DNA from: Bostrychus sinensis
Lineage: Eukaryota; Chordata; Actinopteri; Gobiiformes; Eleotridae
Direction: 5' to 3'
DNA length: 64,000 bases
Assembly: GCA_020698575.1 (NCBI GenBank)
Contig: CM036247.1
Span: 34,034,586 to 34,098,585 of the forward strand
Shown: in pieces, positions 43,923 to 55,109 of the stretch
Layout: each line of letters opens with the position of its first letter
How positions within the stretch are numbered: position 1 is the stretch's first letter
Notes under the pieces: model-generated
Databases searched by the model: none
What the model was told of the DNA's origin: nothing
The model's input: only the letters and a program-made list of their open reading frames with translations
Position numbers and translations under genes: made by a program

Positions 43923-46900
43923 CTGAGCAAACAGAAGGAAAGCTCAAGTTTAGAAATGGACTAAAATATAAAATACAATCTTAGTGCTACAAGTACTACA
44001 GACAGTGTCTTACCGGCAGACACTAGCACCACAGCAGTGAAGAGGCTCATCTCATCTGAGTCCAGGAGCAGAGCGGCCAGTTTCTCACTGAACTCACACA
44101 TGGAGGTCAACAATTCTCCAGCACCAATTGACCGCAGCAAGTCCAGGCTGTAGCGCTTTCCACTGAGGAATGTCACAGTCCGCTCAGCCATGTTGAACAG
44201 GGAGGCAAACCGAACCATCAGCACCTACACAGAAAAAAATCAAACATTTTACTTTACAACTATGTCTGAACATAAACAAAGCAGCCTGACAACTGAGGTA
44301 ATGTCTTTCATAGTCTGTTATCAGAGTAAATATTAGCAGCATACACTGCTGAGTGTGTATTTGAGAAAGCTACAGTATTCTTCTTTTTAAATGCCCTGCC
44401 TTGTCTAACTTCAAAGTGCAACTGCAACTTTATTTATAAAGCACTAACATTGACCAAAGAGAGTACAAAATAACATCAAGTGTTGACGTTCTTCCATTTG
44501 CCCTCTTACCTCGAAAGTCCCTGCCTTCAGCAGGCTGACCTGGTCCCGCTCACTGAGTTCTCTGAAGCCTGGAATTCTTTTGGCAAACTCTACTACTTCC
44601 CGCACGGCAGGAGTGAAGCTCATGGAGAACTCCTCCCAGATCTCCTGACTGGTCATATGTGGGTCCACATAGGGCGACGTGTTCATGGGACACACCTGGA
44701 GACAAACAGAGCATGCCCAGAAGGTCATGTATGGTTCTACACATCACTGCAGTTTCTCTGTGGTACAGGTCTTCCAGAGGTGGACACTCACCAGGTGTGT
44801 CCGGCTGCTCTGGGGGCAGTGTGGGTGCAGCTGCTCGTGTGTTGGCTCACAGCTAGGGGCGCTGTGGAGCTGCTGGTACGCCTCCTGTCTGTAGGCTGAA
44901 TTAGAGACGTGCTGGCTGTTTGTGAGGGGGCTTTGTTGGTAGCTGGCCCTTGTGTTGTTCCAGCTGTTCCAGCTGTCCTGCTGCTCTTCTAAGCCCCTGT
45001 CACATGTGGTCTCTGTGGCGACCAAGCCCGGGGAGCCAGGACCTTGGCTCTGTCCTGGGGACCTCTGTTGGTGGTATGTGAAGGCGTCCTGGTGCTGCCT
45101 GTTGGAGGTCAGCTCATCCTCACCGCTGTCTGACCCACACGAGGAGGCAGAGCTGGAGTTTGTGTCCATGGAGACTACGGACACTGAGTCAGGCGGGCAC
45201 TGGGGGGAGGAGGGGTTGGAACAGGAGGGTGAGGGAGAGTCTGAGGCCGAGGAGGAGGAGTTGGAAGGAGAGGGGCTGGGCTCTAGGGGCAGTGGGCTCT
45301 GGTGGCCCTGGAGCATACTGTGCAGCTGGCTGTTGGAGCTCATCATGTTGTTCATTGCATTCTGCATCTCCAGCAGCATCCTCTGCTTCTCCCGCTTTGG
45401 GATGCGGCCAAATCGCACAGCTGCAAGAGGAAACACCGTAAATAAAGCTTGTATTGTATATTTAATTAGTAATTATTAATTAAATTATTATGTACATGCT
45501 CTAAAACAACTTAACAGAAGTAATGAGTGTTTTTGTTCTAACTGCATCTGAGTTCTCACCATCTCTGGACATGCCCACAGCCAGACACTTTTTGAAGCGG
45601 CACTGCTGGCAGCGGTTCCTGTTGATCCTCATGATGGTGCAGTTCTCCATCTTAAGACACTTTTTGTACTGAATATTCTGTTGGATGCTTCTCCTGAAGA
45701 AGCCCTGTCAGACATTTTCAGACAGTTTAGCCTTACAGTTCAGAAACAATCTGAGCGCACTAGACAGAAGGTCTGAGACAGCAGAACTCACCTTGCAGCC
45801 CTCACAGGCGTGGACACCGTAGTGGAAGCCTGATGCCACATCACCACACACTTTACACAGCAGCACCATGCCGTTGATTTCTACACAATAAAAAAAAAAA
45901 AAACACTAGTTAATTATCAAAGATCTTCCACACCTTCAGGCTTACTCCACTCTCTGCTGTTCTTACTTGTGATGCTGCTCTTGGCAGACGTAGATGAGCG
46001 ACCAGCCTTGTCCATGCTGCGCTGGGGCCCGTTCTTGGCTGGGGGGGCAATGTCGACCACCATGCCCACTGCACGGCTGGGCAGTGCGGGCCGGGACAGG
46101 GGTGGTGAGGATGACAGATACCCACTGCTAGAACTAGTGCTCATACAGGACTCTGGGCTGGAGGCTGAGCCTGAGGAGATGTAGGCGATGACTCCTCCTG
46201 TGGACAGGAACAAACTCTGTTAAAACTACAGATTTCACTTATTATGTAGAAACTATGCTTTTACGGTCTGCTCAGTATCTGAAAACCAGCTATCATAAAA
46301 ATGACCTGTGTCTCAAATAAACAAACTGCCTGGTGTACAGTGAGTGCCTCTGTATGACACGCCTCAAGCTCTTCCTGGTTGGTCTATTGGCTGCTGTGAT
46401 TGACCTGCTTTGTCACCTCTGAGCTGCTGGTTGGATAACACTGTTACATAACATGCCCAGGTCTCTCTGCTATGGGAGTGTGCTCCGCTGACTGGAGATA
46501 GACTACTCCCAGACAGGGTCAGTGAAGCATTGGAGCAGCACAACACAAGCGGTACAACGGGCCAAAGAGAGGAGCTCTAGCAGTTATGTAATCCTATGTT
46601 TCTCTTGGAGCAGCTGCACACACCGACGGCCCGGGAACAGGCAGATTTTGGCCGGGGTTTGTTGAAAGAGTGGCAGCTAGTGGTTTGTGAATGACACAAC
46701 GTGCAACATGAGTACATTATACAAAACATTTCTACTCTGTGTTGGTAGCTACTTCACATACAAGTACACTAAACGAGTTCTGTTGCGGAATATCTTCAGT
46801 AAGAGCAGCAGCTTCTATGTTTATTGTGCAGCTTCTCCAAAGTTTAGGAACATTTTGATTGCTGCCAGTCACAAAACCACAATTAGTATCACTTCATGGA

Positions 46901-48500
46901 ATACACTGTACCACCTACACCGCTGTCATACTACAGACAGCAAAACTACTACATAAACTACTACTTTAAAATGGGCCAAGTATACTGCATCCTATTGCCA
47001 ATACTGTTAAAGCTACCCTATCATTTGAATGGTTTAGAAATGAACTAAAATATGGCTAACACAAAGACTAACACCACAGCAGGGTCAGCCCTATGTTCCC
47101 CGAAGATCTACATTCCCAAGTACCTATGACTTGCAAAGAACTTTAGAGTTAAGTTTAGTAAACATCATGACTTACCAAAATGCGAAACTACCTACATTCT
47201 GCAGTTTCTAACATTGGTATCAGGAACATAGGTATTTGAGATTTTGGGACAACATAGGTATCAGAAAAACATAGGCATCGGGGAACATATGTACGCACCC
47301 TGCCACAACAAACCAGGACAATCATCAGAGGTAAAAACGTCTTTATGAGCTACTCTACTACAGCTGTGGTTGGGTTGGACTTTAAAGTAGAGCGCTCGGG
47401 TTTTTAAATCTTTTTATTATTATTATTATTCTCAACTTGTGTCTAAACTTCAAACTGTCTTTTTTTCTTTTCCGAGATCCTAAATTTAGAGGCCACAGCA
47501 GCTGATTACCTAACCCCAACCGTGACTGTTCTCTTTCACGGCCCACCCACACGTGGACTTGTCATGAATTTCTGTGAAAGCGAGCGGGGCAGGAAAGAGA
47601 ACAGAATGTAGGTCAGCGACTGCCGCCTCTGCCGCTCTCACGTGGACCCAGCAGCTGAGACTCGCGCTCGGGACGCTGGGAATTATGCAACGTGCCGCGT
47701 CACGGCCCAGCTTCGGCCAATGGCGTCGGACTTCCTCCAGAACGTCTGCGCGCGAGGGAAGGCCCCCCGACCAATGAGAGGCGTGTTACCTCAGCGCGTG
47801 TACACAGAGGCACATGGCCAGGCGCCGTGGTCCATGTGAGAACAGCCGGGGAAGTAGAACACTCTGTTGTCGTGTCAAAGAGGAGGAGAGCACACGGGCA
47901 GCCAGAGAAAACACTGCTCTCTGTTAGCTTTTAACGCGCAGCTGGGAAGAAAATACTAAACAAATATGTCGGAAAGGGCTTTAAACGTTCTGAAGCATCA
48001 ACTGGAAATAATAGTAGTGAAGGAAAAGTGTTTTAAACGTTGCCATGCCACGCTTAATGAGGATACTCTGTAGTTGAATGAATTAAAACACACTTAAAGA
48101 TACAAAATATCGTTTATCTGAGGATAGTTGAGACCATGATAGAGCTCAGTCTACACAAATTATTAATGCAATTGATAGGCTAAGAGTAAAACCATGATAG
48201 AAGTCAGTCTACACTAACTATTAAGTTAAAAGATGCAGTGTAGCCCATGATAGAAGACAGTGTACACAAACTATGGAATCAATTAGTGTTTAAAACCATG
48301 ATAGAGCTCAGTCTTACTATAAAAGCATTGTTTAAGACCATGACAGAAGACAGTCTACACTAACTACTAAGGTAAAGTTACAAATGTTGCACTTTGCATA
48401 GAAATAGCTCCCAAACCTTGCACTTTTCTTAGCTGACAGGGACATGCCACTGACTGTACGTGCACTCACCAGGCTTGGCTGTCCCCACGTCTTCAGGCAT
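43723..48500 (-). CDS. nr1d2: Nuclear receptor Rev-erb beta (NR1D2), eight coding exons
   Basis: Heme-sensing transcriptional repressor of the circadian clock; it acts in the nucleus on ROR response elements and recruits NCoR. Coding exons (minus): 48470-48500, 45967-46197, 45792-45880, 45560-45704, 44792-45420, 44510-44695, 44014-44224, 43723-43922. All borders are GT-AG and phases agree, giving 573 residues (human NR1D2 is 579). The N-terminus GGVIAYISS and the C-terminus SEELLSFKVHP match NR1D2 better than NR1D1. The DNA-binding domain (about 96-161) has both zinc fingers and the P-box CEGCKGFFRR. The ligand-binding domain (376-573) ends without helix 12, the family trait that makes it a constitutive repressor. 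Heme ligands are kept: Cys377 (VCPM) and His562 (NNMHSEEL). The hinge is Ser/Pro/Gln rich. A neighbouring UBE2E gene supports identity. A fish nr1d2a/b or nr1d4 label cannot be decided here. Confidence 0.95.
44014..44224 (-). CDS. nr1d2: nr1d2 coding exon 7
   Basis: Ligand-binding domain core: VLMVRFASLFNMAERTVTFL to EMSLFTAVVLVSA. Borders are CTGTGTAG acceptor and GCCG|GTAAGA donor, phase 0 in and phase 1 out. Confidence 0.95.
44510..44695 (-). CDS. nr1d2: nr1d2 coding exon 6
   Basis: Starts VCPMNTSPYVDPH, whose Cys377 is the expected thiolate heme ligand, and continues IWEEFSMSFTPAVREVVEFA to KAGTFE. Exactly 62 codons, phase 0 at both ends. Confidence 0.95.
44792..45420 (-). CDS. nr1d2: nr1d2 coding exon 5 (hinge)
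   Basis: Opens with the conserved carboxy-terminal extension of the DNA-binding domain (AVRFGRIPKREKQRMLLEMQ), then about 180 residues of Ser/Pro/Gln-rich, probably disordered hinge, as in other Rev-erbs. Includes a run of serines and SDSGEDELTS, a plausible acidic phosphosite patch. Confidence 0.93.
45560..45704 (-). CDS. nr1d2: nr1d2 coding exon 4 (second zinc finger)
   Basis: Encodes GFFRRSIQQNIQYKKCLKME to CLAVGMSRD with the four cysteines of the second finger (KCL, ENC, NRC, QQC). Flanked by a GACAG acceptor and ATG|GTGAGA donor. Confidence 0.95.
45792..45880 (-). CDS. nr1d2: nr1d2 coding exon 3 (first zinc finger)
   Basis: Encodes KINGMVLLCKVCGDVASGFH then YGVHACEGCK, the complete first finger and the start of the P-box. 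It is 89 bp, the same split as in mammalian Rev-erb genes. Confidence 0.95.
45967..46197 (-). CDS. nr1d2: nr1d2 coding exon 2 (A/B region)
   Basis: Starts GGVIAYISSGSASSPESC, conserved with NR1D2, then a Ser-rich segment and SSTSAKSSIT. The N-terminal region is shorter than in NR1D1. Phase 1 at both ends. Confidence 0.92.
47550..47775. promoter_or_regulatory. nr1d2: Clock-element cluster in nr1d2 intron 1
   Basis: Read directly: E-box CACGTG at 47550-47555; RORE AATGTAGGTCA (matches WAWNTRGGTCA) at 47605-47615; E-box CACGTG at 47639-47644; D-box TTATGCAA at 47683-47690, overlapping AACGTG (E'-box CACGTT on the other strand) at 47689-47694; CCAAT at 47717-47721 and 47771-47775. The surroundings are CpG rich. 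E-boxes bind CLOCK:BMAL1, D-boxes DBP/TEF/HLF or NFIL3, ROREs ROR or Rev-erb itself. The cluster starts roughly 700 bp inside intron 1, so it may be an intronic enhancer or an alternative promoter. Confidence 0.75.
48470..48500 (-). CDS. nr1d2: nr1d2 coding exon 1
   Basis: Short coding tip MPEDVGTAKP plus one base, donor CCTG|GTGAGT. Joined to exon 2 it reads PGGVIAYIS. Human NR1D2 likewise begins with a few residues before GGVIAYIS. The alternative is an internal promoter in intron 1 with a different first exon. Confidence 0.85.
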
Positions 48501-48990
48501 GTCCGACAGAGCAAAGAAAACAACTCAAAAATAGACAACTTCTTCAACGTCCACTTCTTCACTTCTTCACTTCATTCACTGCCGGCTCCAAGTCTAAAAA
48601 GAAGGACGCCACTACAAGAAGACTGCGGTGGAGCTGTCAGTGCAGAGGTTCATTCCAGCGCGGTGCTGTCAGGCGGTGAGTCCTGCAGCAGCAGCGTCCG
48701 TGTCGGTCTCAGTACAAGGAGGAAGTCCCCGTGTTGTGTGTGACTGCGGCGGGGCTCGGTGGAAAGGACTAAATGTTCTTCTCAATAGTGCGGGCTCGCC
48801 CATGTGACCCATTTGTTAGCCACGCCTCCTCGCGAGGCAGCCCGAGCCACTTTAACCCAGTGACACACTTTCAGGACAACAGAGGGGGCGGAGCCACGGC
48901 CGCCGTCGACGTAACACGGGGAGGAATGGTAACACGGCGGTCACGTTGCAGGCCGCGCACAACGTGAAGGGAGAAGCCTCGTACAGTACA
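48501..48990 (-). promoter_or_regulatory. nr1d2: nr1d2 5' UTR and upstream promoter region
   Basis: CpG-rich DNA upstream of the ATG. Two E'-boxes face each other: CACGTT at 48942-48947 and AACGTG at 48961-48966. A near-RORE (one mismatch, minus strand) lies at 48805-48815. No TATA box is evident. The transcription start is not defined by sequence alone. Confidence 0.5.
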
Positions 48991-49354
48991 CTCGTGTCGG
49001 GTACACGCTACCGAGTGCGGACCGAGTTCTGCCAGCTTTTTTTTTTATACAGCTTGTCCTTTTTACACATAAACACGACAGGCCTGGGCTTTATTTTCAT
49101 GGACATTATAGGCTGGATCTTTACTGTGCAAATACTTTTAGACTTGATGCACCGAGTTAGAAAAACAAAAAGTGCATGAACCCAGAGTAAACATTTAAAT
49201 GATCCAGACTTTTAATAGGCTAAACCTCTCATGACAAAAGACAGATCTACCAGAGCATAACTGGGAATTTTAATCGTTCATAAACAGCCAGGTCTAGTAG
49301 GCCTATTTCTACAGATATTCAATGATAACATGCATGAGTCCAGTTAACTAGCCT

Positions 49355-50395
49355 GGTTCTCAGACTGTGGTATAGGCACTACTGGTGGTACGTATGGAAA
49401 AGCTGTTTGACTCAGCTATTTATTCTGATATTGTTTATCAGCTTTAGTTTTGTTTACTTGTAAGCCATTTTTGGCCACTAGTGCTAACTGCATGCAATTT
49501 AGACATCTAGTGCACTAGTACAGACACAAATGCTTACTAGTAGTACTAGTAGATACCATATTGCTCATTAGTTGTGCACACTTTTTGGCCTCACTAGTAG
49601 GCGGCAAAATGTCAACTAGTACTAATAGTAAGACTGTAGACTAGTAGAAGTCTGTCGACATGTACAGCTAGTGAGGTCCACTAGTACAGTAGTAGTTCAC
49701 TAGTACAGCTAGGGTACAACTAGTGAGACCAAGTCTCTACTAGTACTAATAACACAGTTTTGTCTATTAGTGAGGTATAAAATTGGTCACTAGTAGCACT
49801 AGTGGGCGCTAATGGGTACTAGTGGACAAGTAAACACATTTTTTTTTCTTACAAGGAGCTCTTGTAAGGTCCAAATGTTCACTAGTGACACTAGTAGCAC
49901 TAGTGACACCAGTATTACTAGTGGCAGTATATTCTGTAGGAGGCAGGAGAGGGGCATAAATTGAGGCTTACAGTTGGTTCTTATTCACGCTATCATTTCT
50001 CCTTTGGCCGATAAGAACAGTCTAAATGCTTACAAGTAGCACTAGTGGGACAGAAACTGTGTACTAGTAATAGGGTACTAGTGGACATTGCAATGCTTAC
50101 TTGCACAACTATCTGTCATTTTAAAGCTTTCAGTAAGACACTTGTTGACTAGTTGTACTAGTACACCACAGAAAGCCAACTAGTGAATGTGTCAAATGTC
50201 ATATTTCTACTAGTGAGATTAAAGTGCCTACTAGTAGTACTAGTGGATGTGAGATGTGCCCCACTAGTGAACTAGTGAATGCTAAAAACTGTTAACTAGT
50301 AAAACAATGTTGTACACTAGTAGTACTTGTGGACCCAACCCTGTGACACTTGTACACTAGTTTAACAGTTTAAGGTCCACTAGGGCACGCCTTTA
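49355..50395. repeat. Field of ACTAGT motifs
   Basis: About 1 kb in which ACTAGT and variants (CACTAGT, ACTAGTAG, CTAGTGG) recur every 10-40 bp, dozens of times, without a fixed period. ACTAGT is itself a palindrome. The left edge (GGTTCTCAGACTGTGGTATAGG, 49353 onward) resembles the MITE ends at 62317 and 7506, so the field may be the subterminal array of an hAT-like element. Confidence 0.8.
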
Positions 50396-51255
50396 TACAC
50401 TGGAGTAATGATGGCTACAAGTCTGACAGGAAAGAGATCAGTTCCTGTGCCACAGCTCCGACTGCTCACACCACAAAAAAAAAAAAAAAAAAAAAAAAAC
50501 AGAGAGAAAAAAGAGAATCAAAGTATCTCACAATAAAAAAAATAAAATAAAAATAAGTAAGAGAGGAGAGCTTTAAAAAAAAAAAAAAAAACTGGCTTTT
50601 TTCTTATTCTCAAAAACTCAAGTAGTAGTGGACCTTAAATGAATAAGGTCACATCTTAAAGACTACTGCATACTAAAGCCACCAGTGAACCTGCACCACC
50701 GTTTGGAAAACAATGTTCTGAACTAACAGAGAAGGTCTAATGAATAAATCAGAAGTGAATCTGATATTGAAACCTGCAGATGGGCCTGAATTGGATCAAA
50801 ATGGGGATGTAGTGTAGTGTAGTGGTTAGCACTCAGGCCAGACAGGTTTTGTGTGGAGTCAAACTTCTCACTTACACGTCTGGATAAGGGGGTGTTTTGT
50901 CATACTGATCTGAGAATGCTACAGAGCCGAACACTGGCAAACACACAGAAAACCATGTAAAAAAACAGAGAGAGTTTAGAGCAATATTCACTTATTTTTA
51001 GATCAGCAGAGACATCTTCAATCTCTGCTGTGGCTAAACTTGTCAGCTGTCAGATGTTTGTGTGCTTTTGAAAGGCACAGTTACCAAGTTAGTATGTACA
51101 CATATTTTAAATCACATTTACTACAATTACCACTACAAACAAGTTAAGTTTATGGTAGGGTAAGTTATACTTTATTGTTGTGCTGCATTACACACATCAC
51201 AGCAACAAACCATAGCTCTATTTTAGTCTTTAATGAAGGCTCAATACTGGTAATT
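50396..51255. other. A-rich intergenic DNA
   Basis: Contains poly-A runs at 50476-50500 and 50573-50592. Around 50810-50850 a GTAGTGGTTAGCACTCAGGC stretch looks like a SINE-head remnant. No exon supported. Confidence 0.5.
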
Positions 51256-51259
51256 CTCA

Positions 51260-51425
51260 GACCACATAAATGTAACAGTAGCCTGTGGACTATCTACCTC
51301 AGAAGGCTTAACTGAGCTGGTATAGTCTGACCAACAGGCCATTGTCCAGGGTGTACTCTGCCTCTGGCCCATAGTTGCTGAGATAGGCTTCAGATAGCCG
51401 CAACCTCTAATGGGAAAATGAGAAA
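51260..51425 (+). repeat. SINE tail relic
   Basis: Carries GAGATAGGCTTCAGATAGCC and CCTCTAATGGGAAAATGAGA, a diverged version of the tail of the SINE at 35285-35643 in the plus orientation. Confidence 0.6.
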
Positions 51426-52499
51426 AAATGTAAAATGTATCTTTGTTGGCCACTACTGTAACCATAAATACATAAATACATATAACTAGTTTTCCAGCGG
51501 CAGTCACTGTGAGGTGCTAACACATGGTAAATCACTTAATGTTTTTGTTGGTATTGTCCAGCTGTTGGAAGAATGAGTTTGTTCAAATCATGAAATGAAA
51601 TTATCACTGACATGTCTGCTTTTTCTGCATTTTTACTTAATACACTGATTTAAGTTTATTATGGAGGTTCAGCTGAGGACAAAGTACGCACCAAAGTTGA
51701 CACAAAATGCAAGTAAAAATTTGGCCTATATTTAGCCGTCTTTAGCAACTTTGTAAACTCACGTGTGGATGATTCATTTTGCTCAACTTTTCCATTTTGT
51801 TGGCTCTTTCCTGAGGTGACCTACTTGGACATGAGGACGCTGCTGACATCACATGAGGTGTTTGAATTTCAAACGACGCATTCTATGAGCTACATTTTCG
51901 TCCTCATATTACCTCACTACTGCAGCTGGCCCTCCCTGGTGCAGCAATACCTGCACCTCTGCAGACACACAGAGCAAAGGTAGAGGTTTATTACAAATCA
52001 TTACAATAAAATATAATTCAGGTAATAAAAAAGCAGATATGGTTGTCTTGAATGGACAATTTGTTTCCGAGAGCTAGAAAGAGTGAATTATTGGCTTTGT
52101 GACATTATTCAGTAACAAACCAATACAAAGCCATGATCAGAACCAAGACTGAGGACCAAAGGGTGAGACCAAATCAGAGCAGATCCTGGCAGGGAAACTA
52201 GTCAAGACTAGTATATAATACTGTAGCTATTGCTCGTTGCTGAGTACTAACACCAAGTGATTTAGAATCAAACCATGGATACAACTACGACAAGGGCCGT
52301 TGCTCGGTATGGCACAGTCAGGGGCCCAATCTGGATACAAGCCTGATGGCCGGCTCTGTCCCCACGAGGTCTAGCTGGGCAAAGCCCAAAAGAGCTACAT
52401 GGGGGTGACCTCCGTGTCACCTTCTGTTGAGCTTGAGCAGGAGGTCACAGCCAGTCATTGCTAGTCTGTAACAGACACCATGTTCAAGCAAGACGCCTG
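51426..52499. other. No gene recognised
   Basis: Intergenic. The segment 51780-51940 resembles 56440-56600 (shared GTTGGCTCT/GTTAGCTCT, ACATGAGG/CACGTGAGG and TACATTT..GTCCT order), so both may be old copies of an unnamed repeat. Confidence 0.45.
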
Positions 52500-53345
52500 G
52501 ACTGAGGGTCACTTCATCTGACCTCCAGCCGAATGTCTTGGACACTCGGTGAAGAGAGGGGCTGAGCTGTTAACTGGTGGTGAGTTGGATCTGCTGGTAG
52601 AAGAGGAAGCCGGACAGACTCAGCAGTTGCAGCAAATTGTAAGTATCTGTTGGGAACATCTGGCTGAATCCTTTGGCAGAGGGGTCTTCAACTCTGACCT
52701 AATAAGGATCTAATATAACAAAATACAACAACTCCCACCTCGCATTGATTAAATTCTGAGGGGGGCTGGAGATATCAAGTCTCAGTGGACCAAGTCAGCA
52801 AGAAAGTCCCGGGTTCAATTTCTAGACCTGATGGGGTCTTTCTGTGTGAAGTTTGTATGTGTCTACGTTGGTTTCCTGCGAGTGCTCCAGTTTCTCCTAC
52901 CACCACAAACATCTACAATAGGTCCCCCATGGGGCCATGTCTCCCCTGCAAAAGAGATTCTGAATCTCAGTGGGACATTCCTGGTTAAATAAAGGTCAAA
53001 TAAAAATAAATAAATAAAAAGCCCTTAACCTCTACTGTATTGTCAATGCAGGTACTTGGTGCTAGTGGTCACAAGGTCTCTGGTGCCTATCATGGTGGCA
53101 ACCTCTAAACCTGCTAAACATCGAAAGTAAGAGACATCAGGCTTGGCTGGCTTAGGATGCAGAGAGGCTCTGGCAGACTGTTTGGCTCCTCAGGAGAGGG
53201 AAGCAGTTCTTCTCTAACATGATTTAAGTGGGGAGGGGAGCTGTTAACCTCAACTGGGGACATTGTTGGACAGTGGAAGAAATTTGAGCTGGAGGGACTA
53301 TGCCTCTCGTATAGTTTGAGAATGCCTCAGGATTCCCTTGGAGGA
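52500..53345 (+). mobile_element. LINE relic interrupted by a SINE
   Basis: Same LINE family as 5958-6460: GGAGATATCAAGTCTCAGTG (52767) aligns with GGGACATTAAGTCCAAGTGG (6190), and GGTCTCTGGTGCCTATCATGG (53080) with the AGGTTTCTGGTGCTTGTTGTG stretch (6262). All frames are broken. The SINE at 52785-53021 splits it. Confidence 0.65.
52785..53021 (+). repeat. SINE inserted in a LINE relic
   Basis: Starts with a degenerate head containing GGGTTCAATTTC (B-box like) and ends GGTTAAATAAAGGTCAAATA followed by (AAAT)n. LINE homology resumes right after the tail. Confidence 0.7.
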
Positions 53346-54015
53346 GTTGGAATAGACATCTTTTACAATCACGTGACAAAAACATGATCATGTCAACTTA
53401 TTTTTTCAAACAGTGGATGTACAACCTATTGACTGTATCACTCATCTTCTGTTTAGCTCTGAGGTGGGGTGCACACTGGACACTGGACAGTCACAGGCCT
53501 GACACAGACAGCTGTGAGAACCCAAAAACGACACAGAGGACATGTGGACTCCACTCAGACACTGCTGAAGAAGAGTATGTTTTATGTCTTTGTGGCTGGA
53601 TTAGTGGCATTCACACATCTATATTTAAAAAATAGTATTACAAATATCTCTTTCTGTGTCAACAGCGTTGTTCTTTCGAGGACAGTCCAATCCTGTCCAT
53701 CCAAATCAAACAAACCCTGATCTGATAGGTGAATGATTAAACTTTACAGCCACTGATGGCTGCAGTGTTCTGATGGAGTGACCTGGGTAAACGATTATTT
53801 TGGTGTCTGTCCAAAACCTGTCAGGTTTTTGGAACAGTGCCTTTCATACACTTCATACACTCCCAAAACATGAAATGGCCGGTGTCAAATCCCAATTTTC
53901 TGAGGGTCACTGTAACTGGGCTCCATGTCAAGGATGGGTGATTACTGTTAAACTAGCTAAAGAGTCTAATCAAACAGGTGTCTGTATACAGAGAGATAAC
54001 ATGTACTCAAGTATT
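53346..54015. other. No gene recognised
   Basis: Intergenic. Overlapping frames of 83 codons at 53384-53720 show no domain. A small tandem (AGTACAGTAC, TATTTTAC) lies at 54010-54040. Confidence 0.4.
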
Positions 54016-54019
54016 TTAC

Positions 54020-54260
54020 AGTACAGTACAGTATTTTACCTGTGGCCACGAGGTCACTGTTGCCCACCAAGAAGACAGTGGAGGTGGGGGGTGGTTGATC
54101 TCAACAAAGGATGTTGTTGAATGTTGGAAATAATATTCTGAGGATCTCATCAATCCCACAACACTCCTTCCATTGATGAAGCAGGGCTGGGAGCTCAGAG
54201 ATAAAGTTACTGAGGTGGTCCAAATGATCATATCATGCAACAAATGGCTTTTATCTTCTA
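54020..54260 (+). mobile_element. LINE linker relic
   Basis: Mixed frames give a segment recalling the FEDLLNPTDTPSIDEA-type linker before reverse transcriptase in the LINE family at 52500: here NTPSIDEAGLG and a following VTEVVQ-like piece. Non-functional. Confidence 0.5.
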
Positions 54261-55109
54261 GCTCCGAGGTGTTGACCTACCAGATCAATCACTGCTGTCA
54301 GTACTAACCATATGGATATGTTTTAGAGCTGATGACGGTCACAGTTTTACTTTTGGCTGATGTAAAAGCAATGTACTGCTTGAGGAAAAAGGAAGGAAAT
54401 AGTAAATAAATAAATACATTTTTAGAATATCAGGTGCCTCTACAGCCCCGTTACAAAATTTATGAAATATTCACATCACATTGTTGAGTTGGTCTTGATG
54501 GCTGTCACACTGAAATGAGAGAATTCATAAGATTGTAAACTACAGTTTTCAGTGTGTGGTGAGTGGACACCTTTGTCTACAGTACATACTGAAGCTATCC
54601 AAATAAATTGTACTCAGATTATCTGTGAATTGTAATAGTTGGAAATGTAGTCAAACTGTGACAATTCCTTACTAGTCCTTGGCCAAACTCAGTATGGCAG
54701 TGACCTTTAGCTTGTGAATTTAAAATAGAATAAAATAGGCCTTTAGGTTCCTCTGCACTTGACAATATGTTCATGTGTATGCATTCACATTATGTCACAA
54801 CACTCTATAGGCCTGTAGGATTTAATAGAGTTGGGGGGCAGGCAAAATGTCTAAAGTTAATATGCAGATTTTGTTGGTGTGGTGGGATAAATGTAGCAGG
54901 ATAATGGACTTTGTAACTAATACTCAAAGTTTATGATTTTTTCTCCCTATCCACAAAGAAGATTCAACAATGTAGAGACTGATTAGTTAATACTAATTAA
55001 TATTAGTGACTGTTGTGATGTCACAACATTCTAGTGGCCTACAGTGTGAGATTTAGATGAAAGACCATTCTACAGTAAATTCTACAGTAAAATCTGCTGC
55101 TAAACATTC
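54261..55109. other. No gene recognised
   Basis: AT-rich intergenic DNA with no supportable feature. Confidence 0.45.

Noticed and set aside
44952..45479. 175-codon plus-strand Glu-rich frame
   Set aside because: Antisense of the Ser/Pro-rich nr1d2 hinge exon.
47574..47934. Overlapping plus-strand frames of 65-80 codons
   Set aside because: GC-rich DNA with few stops in the nr1d2 intron; three frames are open at once and none has a domain. Treated as a regulatory block.
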